From assembly GCA_002785985.1 (NCBI GenBank), contig NHNU01000014.1:682001-746000 (forward strand): DNA of 64,000 nucleotides, given 5' to 3'. The position numbers and the translations under genes were made by a program. Numbering within the stretch: position 1 is the first letter of the stretch; each line of letters starts with the position of its first letter. A model generated the notes under the pieces. The model was given only the letters and a program-made list of their open reading frames with translations. It searched no databases and was not told the origin of the DNA. This stretch comes from Microcyclosporella mali. Lineage: Eukaryota; Ascomycota; Dothideomycetes; Mycosphaerellales; Mycosphaerellaceae. This document shows, piece by piece, positions 42,741 to 54,628 of the stretch.

Positions 42741-45700
42741 GGTAGACTACAGGAGAAGTCGAAGAGAGAATGAAGCAGATGATAGCTCATATGGTGCGTG
42801 GCAGCTGTCGTGACTTGGCCTATGTACCGTATGCTGCCGAATTCAACAGCCAGGACACTTATTAGCCGTGTCTCAGGTCTCAGCCCCACTATGGCTTCCT
42901 TCTCCTCAATCTTTCTCCCTCCCTCCAATAACTACATGTACTCCGGATTCCCTCGCGCCTCGAGGCCATACGCCCTTCTCGACAGTATACATGCCGACCT
43001 CATCGATGCAGCTGTCTCGGTCGCTCTACTCGAGCTGGCATAAACGCCGCAGGTCTCTGCGCACCGTCTCATTCTAATGCCCGTAAAGGACAGGACACAT
43101 CAAGAAGCGATAGTCGCTTGTCGACTCCGCGCATGTACGACAATGCTTCTGGTGTCGTGGGAACGTGTTTAGCCTTGCGTATTATTGCAGCTATCGAGTC
43201 AGTCCAGCTTGCACATGTCGCCTCGGCAAAAAGGCGAACACAAAATGCAATGTTTACTTGCCTCAGCATTGGCAAGACAGACAGTCAACATTGAATGTTC
43301 TTGACTATGCAATCACTGGCGGCGTTGCGCATGAGACGACCGCCGCAGACTCATTAGCCAATGCGTGGGCTGCGACGTCCATGAGATACTGAATGCAACT
43401 TATTACGAAGATTATCGAATCCATGCCTCTGCAACGGCGACATGCACGACTATTCGCTCCTTCCGAGCACTATAGACACTGAGAAGGCGATTCGGTCGAG
43501 CTCAGCGAGAAGCTATCCATATATGATACAGGACTGGCACAACACAACTGTTCACGAGCACTTTGGTCGACAAGACTAATTGATGGCGACGGTGGAACAG
43601 CACAGCTCGAGCTTTCGGCGTTCACGTCCGGCTTTTGAACCACAAGATCGATGGCAAGGTCATATTTCCTGCAAATTCACGCAGATTTACGGCAGTACTC
43701 AATATATCTGGTATTTGGAATCATGCCCCACTTGCGAACCACAGGTCTCCGGTGATCGTCGACTTCTCTCTTCAGCGAACAGCTCCAAGATGTACGCAAA
43801 GAGAAAAAAGATCCTAGGCAAAGTGAACATGGGAAGCCACGCTCGTGCCTAAAGCGCTTCTGGCCCATTGCCTTTGCCTGTTATCAACCTCTCACGTTTC
43901 TGAGCACAGCTGGAGCTGCTGAAGCGAGTAGGAGGGAGATCTCTAGCAAGCAAAAGGCGAGCGAGTTGCAAAGTCAACTCCAGAATGCTCTGGTGAATGC
44001 TGAAGAGCTTAAGGCGCACGCCCTCGCTCGATCCGGAGGAGCGCGTGCAGGCGTTGACCGCGAATGAGCAAGAGTGCCAGGCACAGCTGAAAGATCTCAA
44101 ATCAACAAAGACTCAACTGGAGGAGCTGGAACTTCCGAAACAGTCCCAACTCAAGACCCAGATCCAGCATTCTCTAAGTACGAGCAGGAGCTGGGGCGAA
44201 TACACATCCATCACCATGGGATCTCAAAAGCCACTCAACATACCACCTTTCCGACGGCATTCGATTTATCTGGCGCAGACTTGTTCCGACCTCCCAAATC
44301 GCATGAGCCACCAAGTTCCCGCATATGCGAAGGCAGGTTTTGCTCAACTCGATCATGCCACATCAGCTCGAATCGTTGAGCGAAAAAGTCGCATAGACAG
44401 ATCTCATACGCGATCGAAGCATTTCAGTCGCCGAGCTCAGGCTGTTTATTGGCCATACAGACCGTCTCGTGGTCTTCTGAATACCACTGCCATCCTCGTG
44501 TGGTGACATCTATCTATGCAGCATCGATGCCAGCTCATGACCACCAGTCGTTGAGAGATGCTCCACGCACGACTGGGTGGTCATCACTCAGATGTCGATG
44601 GCGCAGTCTGCGAGGCAAGGGCTGAACACAGCGCCGCTCGGCGACACCGTGGTGCAGACCCGACCCAATAAATTTGTTGTTCTTGGCAGGCCAGGTATCG
44701 CGCCGTAGCTGAAGGGGAAATGCAAGTACTATCACTGAGTTACTCATCGCTGACATCAGTAAAGCGCACGAGCGCTGCAGGGCGTTGGAGTCCATCTGCT
44801 GACGAGACACGAGATACGCGGAACAACCACCCCATAGGCACGTGTGCCAGGGTGTACCACGGGCTGGGAGGCGTGGAAAGTCCCAAACTCGTCATGTATG
44901 GTACCGCGAACGTGCAAATGTCTTATCAATTTGATGGTAAGCTTACGACGGATGCTCCACTGACAATGCTGCGATGCGACATTGGCGGAGGGAGGACTGA
45001 CAAGGATGTTTTTGGAGTAGCACAATTCCAGCCCCTGGAATATCACAAAGGGTAAGGTAGCTTTGGAGGAGGGTGGGTCATGATGCGGCTCTCGAGGCTT
45101 GTTTGTGGCATGGCCAGGGATGCCTGTCGTTGCCGATCCCACCGATCGTTTCCCAGGGTGATAGCTGTCATGGATGTGTTTCACTCCTCAGCGTGCGATG
45201 ATAACGACCTCCTCCTCAATATGGAAGAAGCAGATGCTCGAATCGGCAGAACAGCGCCTTCAATGCTTTCAGAACCGCTGTTGCGTCTGTTGGGCGTTGG
45301 TATTGGGCGTTTAGCTGAGTCGCGAGACCTGCAGCGGCCCGAGGTGGACATCGTGGCTTGTTGAGTTCGTGTTCCCTACTCTATATCCTTGAGAGGTGCA
45401 GTGCAGCTACTGCACCCGCTCAGGAAAGGAGGCGTCAAAAGCGAGATTTTCTCTCCGGCCACGAGGTTGCACAAATGGCTATTCTTGGGCGTAGTCGCTC
45501 CGTGCTACCATAGCACGCAGCGCGCGGCTGCTTCCTGCAGTCCGTACGCAATGCTGGATAACGTACGGTGAGTGCGGATCCGGCAACGCGAGAATCGATA
45601 TGCAGACATGGGTGCGTGCATCCACATGTCTCCGCCTGGCGTCTTTGGTGGTGGCAACAGATTGAGAGCAGCCTGAGTCTCCGTGCATATCTCTCCGTAT

Positions 45701-45886
45701 TAGACGAGGCATTGTATCTCTCCTTCATGTAAGGATTCCCTTTCCTCCTTCACCATTTTGCCTGATCTTCTTGCACAAACAACGCACTTCACGCTCTTAA
45801 TCGCTTCATGAGGGCATAATAATCATCTCCCTCGCTCCTATTATCTTATTAATTGCCTTTGTATTTAGTCAGCGCTTTGGATAAAT
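42741..45886. other. Long intergenic region with a possible coiled-coil relic
   Basis: About 3.1 kb. Near 43915-44160 two adjacent frames read like one broken coiled coil (QKASELQSQLQNALVNAEEL, then EERVQALTANEQECQAQLKD). Other frames have no motif. The right end should hold the laccase promoter. Confidence 0.4.
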
Positions 45887-48136
45887 ATGCGGTTCCATTC
45901 CATCATCATCAACTTTGCCGCCCTGGTGGCACCGATTGCAGCTTCCGTCATCCCGGACCGAGCACACCTGGCCGAAGCAAAGAGAGCAGTTTCCTCTTTG
46001 CCTTCACGATCGCTATCCTTGAACAAACACAGAGATCTTTCGAAGAGACAATGTGGAAATGTCGAGGTCTCCTTCGATGAACTGGTCACCACCAATTTTG
46101 GAGAATCGATCATTCTGGTCGGATCCATTCAAGATCTGGGGAACTGGGACACCTCAAAGGGTGTATCGCTCTCGGCAAGCAGTTACACAAGCAATAATCC
46201 TTTATGGTCAGCCACAGTGAGTCTGTCACCGGGAACGAATTTCTCATACAAGTTTGTGCGGATAGGGACAGATGGTTCGATCAATTGGGAAGCGGATCCG
46301 GATCACAGTTACACAGTGCCCAGCGACTGCTCGACTTCGGCAACTGTTTCGAGTAGCTGGCAATCAGCAAGTGGTACCGTGACCACCACGACTGCATCAA
46401 CCAGCGAACCGACTTCAGTGCCGACTGCCAGTTGCACGAACGGCCCAAGCTCCAGGAACTGCTGGACCCAGGGCTACTCTATTGATACAGATTTCGACGA
46501 GGACTGGCCAAGCACAGGTCGGACTGTCACATACGACTTTACAATCACCAATACCACTCTCGCTCCGGATGGGTATGAACGTCAAGGCTTCGCGATCAAT
46601 GGCCAATTCCCCGGACCTACCATCTATGCGAACTGGGGCGATACCATTCAGATCACCGTGCGAAATGAGATGAAGGACAACGGCACTGGAATTCACTGGC
46701 ATGGTATGCGAATGTACCACAACAACAACATGGACGGCGTCTCAGGCGTGACAGAATGTCCCATTGCACCGGGAGGAAGCAAGACATACACCTTGCAGGC
46801 GACGCAGTACGGAACCTCGTGGTATCACTCCCACTTCTCTGCGCAGTACGGCGACGGGGTCTGGGGACCGGTGGTCATTTATGGCCCTGCTTCGGCCGAC
46901 TACGACGAAGATCTGGGACCGCTGCCGATTACGGACTGGTACTACCCAGGTATTTACGCCACTGCTGCTCGAGCTGAGCACAGCAACGCCCTCGCGCCTA
47001 CTGCAGACAATGGACTCATCAATGGCACCATGGTCTCTGGCTCGGGTGGTGCCTATGCGCAGACCATTCTCACAGCTGGCAAGAAGCACAGATTGAGACT
47101 GATCAACACGGCCGTCGACAACCACTTCATGTTCTCTCTCGATGCACATACCCTCACAGTCATTGCCGCGGATTTCGTCCCGATTGTTCCTTACAACACC
47201 ACTTGGATCTTCCTCGGCATTGGTCAAAGGTACGATGTGATTATCACTGCCAATCAATCTCCGGCCAGCTACTGGTTTCGGGCTGAGGTGCAAGACACCG
47301 CTGGCTGTGGCTCCAATTTCCAAAACGGAAATATCCTTTCCATCTTCTCATATGAAGGCCACGAAAGCGAGACGCCCACATCGAGCGCGACGAGCTATAC
47401 GCAACGTTGCACCGACGAGACGGAGCTGGTGCCATACTGGAACTCTTACGTGCCTCAGGGCGAGATCGTCTCAGATTTCACTAATCTCGATACAGCAATC
47501 AACCAGTCCACAGCCGCCGACGGCTCGCTATCTCTGTACTGGCAAGTCAACGGCGTGCACCTCATGGTCGACTGGGCGAACCCGACAGTCGGCTCTGTGG
47601 CCAGTAGTGATAACTCCGACTGGACCTCCTCCGCCAACATTATCGAGCTCGACTCGGGAGTCTGGACGTACTGGGTCATCACCGAGGGCACCGGTTCCCC
47701 CTTCAACGTCAACATCCCGCACCCGATACATCTGCACGGCCACGATTTCTACGTCTTGGGCTCCGGCTCGAGTGCGTGGAGCACGTCGGACGCACAGAGT
47801 TTGAATTACGATAACCCTCCCCGGAGAGATGTGGCCATGTTGCCGACGAATGGCTGGCTCGCTCTGGCCTTCTTTACAAATAATCCTGGGGCCTGGTTGA
47901 TGCACTGTCATATTGCGTGAGTCCGCTGTCATCCTATGAGAGTAAAACATTGATATACTGATCATCAAACATGTAGGTGGCACGCCGACGAAGGTTTCGC
48001 CGTGCAGTTCCTCGAGTCGAAGAGTACAATGACCAGTATAGCTCCCCTCCCTAGTGATTACGACAGCCAGTGCGCGGCTTGGAAGGATTATTACCCGTCG
48101 GATGCGGCCTGGCTGCAGAGCGATTCTGGGATTTAA
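45887..48136 (+). CDS. Secreted laccase (asco-laccase) with N-terminal CBM20 starch-binding domain
   Basis: Two exons (45887-47916, 47977-48136) give 729 residues. A signal peptide (about 1-20) and a pro-region ending in the Kex2-type site KR (53-54) come first. Residues about 57-158 are a CBM20: IILVGSIQDLGNWDTSKGV, NPLWSATVSLSPGT, and INWEADPDHSYTVPSDC, with the tryptophans that line its starch sites. A Ser/Thr linker (about 159-182) leads to three cupredoxin domains. All copper motifs are intact: HWHG (about 268), WYHSHFSAQYGDG (about 311), HPIHLHGHDF (about 611) and HCHIAWHADEGF (about 672). It ends in DSGI, the C-terminal plug of asco-laccases. The oxidase should take electrons from phenols and reduce oxygen to water outside the cell; the CBM20 would tether it to alpha-glucan. 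The intron splits the last copper motif. Confidence 0.95.
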
Positions 48137-48395
48137 TGCAAGGATATGATGGTAATGTTTAATGTAATTCAGAACAGTTTTGCTCTCGTGCGGGTGGGAA
48201 ATGGGCGTGGATCTGCCTGGGAATTGTGAGGGCGACAGACACAACAAGTATGAAAGAATCCGACGCTTCTAGCAGTGATGATCGATCGAGTTTATCCAAG
48301 CCAATGAAAATGATCATGATAGAGAGAACAATACAATGACCACCAGATCCTCCCTTCACGCCTACTTCACCCTTTACTCCAACGCCTAACCCATC

Positions 48396-49850
48396 TCAAG
48401 GCCACATCCCTCTCCTTATCAACCCAAATGGCCCCTCGCGATTCACACCCGTGATCCTACTCAGCCCATCATCAGAATCCACATTCTCCTCCCTCTCCCT
48501 CACCGCATACGGATCCACCACTCGCCCCTGATCCCTCAGCCACTGATTCCGCGTCATGGCGACCTGATGACTGAAACTGCTCACCGTCATGCCTCCGAAG
48601 AAAGTGCTCCGCTGCAGGACCTCGAAATCCACGAGCGCCTGCTGATCCCAGGACATCCTGCGCAGCGTCGAGGCGGAAGCTGCGGATAGGAGGTCGAATT
48701 TCGATGTCACGTTGAGGGGCGGACGGTTCGTGGCACAGGTGTGGCGGAAGCGTGCGATTTCTGCGGGAGAGCCGTTGGCGACGTAGAGGGTGGAGAGGTC
48801 GTGTTTGATGGCCTGGTCGATCAATGCTCGCGCTTGCGTGTCGACGTCTGTGGAGCCCGCGTGGAGGAAATCCGCGCGTGCGGCGTCGTCTTCGGTGCGA
48901 AGGTGTGCGCCGAAGAAACCGCCTTGTTGGTGATGGGTGTGGTCGTCGTGGTGGCGGTGGTGGTGTGTGTATGTGGTGGGTATGGGTTCGCTGGCATCGA
49001 TATCCAATCCAAACTCCAAACCCATATTCTTCACCACTTCGGCCGCGAGCTCGCGCACATCCGCTCTGATGCGGAACATCTGGCCCACTTCCCTACGCAC
49101 ATCCCACGGCAAACCAAACGTATCGAATTGCCACAAGCTCCGCTCCACGCTCACGACAACCCTCTCCTCATGCTCCTCAATCCCCTTACCCGTCGTACCT
49201 CTCACCCACTCCTCCAACTCCGTCACATAATTCTCCCTCGAATCCTCAGGATGCATATCCAACCTCCGTCCCCTTGGATAGAAAAAGCCCTCTTTCCTAT
49301 CACCCAACCCCTCCATCCCCTCTCCCTTCTCCCCCGCAACTCTCATCTGCGGACACGCCTCCCCCAACCTCTCCCTCAAGAACCCCTCATCGAAAAACTC
49401 CCGGAAAGGCTGCCGTCCCTTCCACACATTCATGAGATCCTCATCATCACGCGTTGCCATGCTCGGCAGCACCAGCGTCGAAGCGCCCGCTTCGATAGCA
49501 AAGAAGAGGAAATCGACGAAATTGCCTTTGATATTTCCGATGCCGCCATTGGCGTTGGGCAGGTGGAAAGCGAGTTGGGGTCGCCAGGTGATGGTGTGGT
49601 TGCAGTAGCGACGCAGAGCAGCCGGGTTGGATGGGGAGACGAGATGCGTTTGGAGCCATTTCTGCTCGAAGGCGGGCGAGGTTGGCAGGTAGAGGTTTTT
49701 GGTTCGGTGGTTGTTGCTGCTGCTGGTGCCGTAGGTGTAGCGGGCGCGGTAGTGGTATGAGAGGATATATAGCGGCACGAGACTGACCACGAGGAGGGCC
49801 AGCTGCACCAGTGGCGGTCGGGAGCGAAGTGTGTTGGCGCTGGGATGCAT
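48396..49850 (-). CDS. O-fucosyltransferase-like type II membrane protein
   Basis: An intronless frame of 484 residues. A single transmembrane anchor near the N-terminus (LVQLALLVVSLVPLYILSYH, about 14-33) marks a type II Golgi protein. The lumenal part shows the GDP-fucose protein O-fucosyltransferase-like pattern of fungal members: GGIGNIKGNFVDFLFFAIEA, with the conserved GAxxLVLP that follows, GAHLRTEDDA (the arginine-bearing sugar-nucleotide motif), and STFFGGMTVSSFSHQVA near the C-terminus. Two low-complexity inserts (a Glu/Gly segment near 175-190 and a His-rich run near 300-310) are outside the core. The acceptor is not known. The opposite strand has a long accidental open frame. Confidence 0.8.
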   Translation of the reverse strand: MHPSANTLRSRPPLVQLALLVVSLVPLYILSYHYRARYTYGTSSSNNHRTKNLYLPTSPAFEQKWLQTHLVSPSNPAALRRYCNHTITWRPQLAFHLPNANGGIGNIKGNFVDFLFFAIEAGASTLVLPSMATRDDEDLMNVWKGRQPFREFFDEGFLRERLGEACPQMRVAGEKGEGMEGLGDRKEGFFYPRGRRLDMHPEDSRENYVTELEEWVRGTTGKGIEEHEERVVVSVERSLWQFDTFGLPWDVRREVGQMFRIRADVRELAAEVVKNMGLEFGLDIDASEPIPTTYTHHHRHHDDHTHHQQGGFFGAHLRTEDDAARADFLHAGSTDVDTQARALIDQAIKHDLSTLYVANGSPAEIARFRHTCATNRPPLNVTSKFDLLSAASASTLRRMSWDQQALVDFEVLQRSTFFGGMTVSSFSHQVAMTRNQWLRDQGRVVDPYAVREREENVDSDDGLSRITGVNREGPFGLIRRGMWP

Positions 49851-50146
49851 CTTTTTGTTTTTCCCCTTTCACCTTTCACGCTGCTGGTTCTTTCTGATCG
49901 TCAAAACAAGTAAAGTAGAAATGCCCAAGGGAAGAAGGGCTGGGGGAGCACGAAAACGCGCGTCGCGTACTTTACTCTTTATTCTATCCCTTGCGTCTAT
50001 GCAAATATGCATGCCAACGTGCCAAGCCATGCCTGTATGCTGTTCTATTCATCCAGCCCAAAAATGCTGCAAAAACGCAATGCCATCCGGTTTGGCCCCC
50101 TAATGCCTGTCGCTTAAATCGTCCATCTAATTCCTTCGTAAAATTT

Positions 50147-53100
50147 TCAAGATCCTGGACTCCTACGATCCTTGGGTTCAGACCCTATGCTAGTCTGTAA
50201 ACTGCCTCGATGTTCATGGCGACCATGTCCACCATTCTTCGGGGGAGGCATATTCATGGGCACGCTCCCAAACAGCCCTCCCCCAGGACTGGTCGACTCT
50301 GCAATCGTAGCCAGCGTCGAACCCTCCAGCAGCCCAGGGACAGCTCTCTTCCCCTTGTCAGTCTTTGAGAATTTCTCCATGTTTTCGGTCGTCAGCATTT
50401 GCACATCTTCGTCGCGACTTTCGTCGTTGATGCCGCGGCCGAGCTTAGTCTTCGGGTCCTCGCCTGCTTCGATGAGCTCGTGATCCCTCAATGTGATGGC
50501 CTTTTCTTCGGCCGCTTGCTGCCGCGAAGCTCTCTCTCCTGCACTCTCAGAAGATTGGTTGTACGTTGATTGATACACCTCCAGCCGATCCAATTCACCA
50601 TGCAGACGTTCCTGCGATGCCAGGACCGAAGAAGCCTCTGAGGTGAAAGACGAATGCGCCCGGAGGTTGCTGGGACGGACGGCTTTCTGTGCGGGCGATT
50701 TTGCATTCTTGATAGAATCCGCTCGCTTTTTCTTGCCTTCAATCGCCCACTTCACCAGCATCCTCTCCAGATTCAACTTCTTTACCGGTTTTGCAAGATA
50801 GTCATCCATTCCAGCACTCTCGCATTTCTCTCGATCTCCCTGAATTGCAGACGCGGTCATGGCGACAATCGGCGTGCTTTGAACCTCAGGTATCCTTGAG
50901 AATGCCGAGGAATTGCGAATCGTCCAGGTCGTCTTGTAACCATCCATGATAGGCATCTGCACGTCCATCAGAATCACATCAGGAAGAGGTTGGTCCTTGG
51001 ACGGTGATTTGAGATATTCCAAAGCCTCAGCTCCATTCCACACCGCCCGCACCGGGAATCCCAGTTTCTTGATGGTCTTCAAAGCGATTTGCTGGTTGAC
51101 AGCATTGTCCTCGACCACGAGCACATTGATCGCTTTTCTATCTTCATCACTCAAGAAGAGCTGCTCAGATGCCCCTTCAGGCCAAGGACCGAAGCCGGGT
51201 ATACCGGACGCCGAAGAGGAGGGCGCACGTTTATGCAATATCTGAGTGCCAACCGGAGTGGTAGGCGCACTGTTCTCAGAGGCAGCTCTGGAGACGGACA
51301 GCTCAGAAGCCAGTCGCTCCGGGATAGATCCGAGATCCACCAGCGGCGATTCGCTGGATGAGGGGAAGTCTGGTGCTTTATTGAAAGGTATCCAGAAGCT
51401 GGCCTTCGTTCCGAAACCTAGCTTTGACTCCAGCGAGATCTGGCCGTGCATCAACTCGACCAAGTTCTTACTGATAGTCAGACCCAGACCGGTTCCTCCA
51501 AAACGCCTTGCGGTCGAGCTGTCCGCCTGTGAGAATGGCTTGAATAGTTTTTTGCGGACGTCCTCCTCGATTCCGATGCCAGTGTCTGCGACAGTGAAGT
51601 GTACCTCAACCATCTCGTCCGTCTCCTTGGTCGCCTGGACTTTCATCGTCACACTACCCTCAGATGTGAACTTGATGGAATTAGTCAGTAAGTTGGTAAT
51701 GACCTGGCGTAATCGACCTGGATCACCCATGACTTTCCATGACTTCAGCTGTTGAATATCATCGAGATATTTCAATCCTTTCCGCTCTGCCGCAAAGCCA
51801 AGCATCTTGTTGATGTCGCGAATGACAAGCGAGAGATCGAATTGAACTTCCTCAATATCGAGTCGTCCGCTCTCGACTTTCGAGAAGTCGAGGATGTCAT
51901 TGATGACTGTGAGCAATCCATTGGCGCTCCTTTGTATGTTTTCGGCACATTCTCGCTGGTTCTTGGTGAGTTGTTCCGAGTCCTCATCAAGTAACAGTTC
52001 CGCCATTCCAATAACACCAGCTATGGGAGTTCGAATCTCGTGAGACATGTTAGCCAAAAATTGACTCTTCATCTTGGAAGCTTCTTTAGCAGCCACGCTC
52101 TGCGCCATGAGTCTAACGATTGATGATCAGCTTGTGAGCACAAGAACAAATAACGAACTGCATTGCACATACCTCGAATTTTCCCGATCTCTGTGTGCGA
52201 TCTCTTCCGCGGCCTGTCGCATGTGCGTGACATCCAAACTGACACCTACCACTCCATCAATAAAGGAGTCACCTTCAATTCCTCCCTTTCGCTCCTGCCG
52301 CATGAGAGGATAGAACCTCGTTCGGAACCAACGCTTATTCGACGCAATCTGTGTCTCGATGGTCTCCTCTTCAACCTGACCGGCCATGATCTTCTGCATT
52401 GGTCGCTCAAAAAGTGGAATCTCTTCGTGTCGATTCTGCTTGTGGAAGATGTCCCAGATCGAACTGCCGACCCATCGATTCTTGCCGTGCGAAAATTCAG
52501 CGTCTTCATCGTACATGGAGCGACCCTCTGCCAGGGTCAAGTTGTAGTCCTTGTCGACAGCCCAGAGCGTAATCTGGGCGAGCTCAATGACTTTCTCAAG
52601 CTGTTCCTTCATCTGTTTGGCCTCTTCTCGAGCTTGAACCACCTCGTGAATATCGGTGCACGTGCCAAACCAGCATTCAATCTTGCCGTCGTGGTTCAGC
52701 ATTGGTGACGCTCTTCCGAGATGCCACTTCCATTCGCCCGTCACAGACCTGATCTGATACTCGGTCGAGTACTCACTTCCAGTGCTCAGGCTGTGGTGCC
52801 ACTTCGGGCCAGCCACTTGCAGGTCATCTGGATCAACAGCACTGGTCCAGCCATGGCCGAGACTTTCCTGGACTGACAGTCCGGTGTAGCTGTACCACCT
52901 ATCCGAATAGTAGTTCACCATACCCTCTGGCGTTGCTCTCCACATCATTTGTGGTACCGTGTTGCAGAGGTTCTCAAATTGTAGCTCGTTGTCTTTCTGC
53001 TGATTGGTAATGGTCGTCGCATACTCCGTAACGTCGTAAAATAGGACCAAGCCTCCCAGAAACTCGCCCTTTTCATCCGTGATGGGTTCTCCACTGACAT

Positions 53101-54628
53101 CATACAGTATCTGACTGCCATCTTTGACGCTGTACATACCGACACGATACCCATCGAATCGTTCTCGCAATCGCATAAGTCGAAGGATCGGGAAGTCTTC
53201 AAACTGCAATTCCGCAGAGAAATCACCTTTGTATAGAGTGTATCTGGCCAGGAAGTCGCGAGCCTGCTCGTTTGTTTCCCATTTGCCGTCTTCGATCCAA
53301 GGATATATCATCTTCACAGCGGCCTTGTTTGGGATACCGAAACTTTCGTCCTTCCACATAGCATACGCGGGGATATTCATACTGTTCAGAAGCGCCTCCT
53401 TGAGCCGGTTAGTTTTACTGAACATGCTTGGGGCAGAGCTCTGAGACGCTTTGGCAGGTGGACCTCTGGGAGGGAATTCCATGGCGGGCAACGTGGTCGG
53501 GCTCGCATATGCCGAGGTCGGGACGCTTTGCATGGAGGATCTTTTCAAGCCAGCCTGTGAGCCAGAGCTCGAATTAGAGCTGAGTCCTGAAGGGATACTG
53601 TTTGTATAGCTTGTCGTGGTGCGAGAGACTGTACGACTGCTGGTTTTGGCTCCGTCGGTCGAGGAGCCGGCAGCCATCGCAGCAGCAGCAGTGAAGGTAA
53701 GAGTGAAGTATTGTTCGTCTTCTGTGGCCCATACAGATACGATCATCTGCGACTGGAGATGTTCTGAGGTTTCGTTGCGGGAAGACAGTGGTAAGCCGGT
53801 TTTCGGGTCCCTGTGTGTGGAGAATACAACGTCGACAATGGCGTCGTGTACTTCAGTCCGTGTGCCCGTACTCGAATGACTTCTGTGAGAAGAGCTGGTT
53901 GTAGACGAGGCACGCTTCTGCCTGGCGCCACCAGCTCCAGTAGGTGTGGTGTCCTTGCCTCTCGATCGGCCGTGGTAGACATTCAATTGGGTGGTGCGAC
54001 GCTGTGATCTGCTCGCATCATCGATGAGTGTTTCCAAGAAATCTGACCAAGAACAGAAGACGGGATTACCATTCTGGAGGAGATCTAGACCAAGCTGAGC
54101 CAGCGTCACGCCGTGTAGTATATTCGTCGCGCTCCTGTCTTCATCTTCCGCCAATTGCCTGAGCGAGTCCATGTCTTGATCATCGTCGTCAGGCTCGTAA
54201 TCGGGATCAATGCCTAGCAATCTACCCATGGCCTCGTTGGCCAGTATGATACTCTTCGCATTACTCAGCACCAGAACGGGCATTGGCAAGTACTGCAGAG
54301 CAGTGAATACCATGTCAGCCTTGACCTGCGGAGGCGGGATGTGGATCTGGAGGGAGGCTCGACGGCGCGAGTGGTTTTCGAGAGCGGCTTCATCGTCGGT
54401 CATGTCGTCGCTGGCATTATCGGCCGAGAAGTAGTCGCGCTCATTCTCAGCAGAGCGAGTCGGAATGTACGCGGTCTGGAGCGGGTGCTGGCCATGCTCG
54501 AATTGGACACGCGAGCGCGGCGCATCCATGTCAGAGGAGAAGGAGGAGGGAGATGTTGCCGGGTATGCTGTGGGCTCTACGGAAATGCGCCTTCGCTTTC
54601 TCTGCTCCCCAGTGCCCACTACCTGCAT
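50147..54628 (-). CDS. Hybrid histidine kinase with PAS domains and a receiver
   Basis: Two exons (54628-52173, 52112-50147) give 1473 residues. No membrane helix is seen, so it is probably cytosolic. After a basic/low-complexity head come a degenerate PAS (LPMPVLVLSNAKSIILANEA, about 115), a long Ser/Thr-rich spacer, and further PAS/PAC units (FENLCNTVPQMMWRATPEG and WKWHLGRASPM; then IELAQITLWAVD). The kinase core has the H-box FLANMSHEIRTPIAGV (His about 843), VADTGIGI and FGGTGLGLTIS, and the receiver has DVILMDVQMPIMDG (Asp about 1202). It resembles the Fos-1/TcsA type of fungal kinases. It should pass phosphate to Ypd1 and on to stress or development regulators. The 5' end is uncertain: another ATG frame begins upstream. 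Confidence 0.9.

Noticed and set aside
48741..49760. 339-codon open frame on the plus strand
   Set aside because: Lies opposite the O-fucosyltransferase-like gene; composition is that of a shadow frame and no domain is visible.
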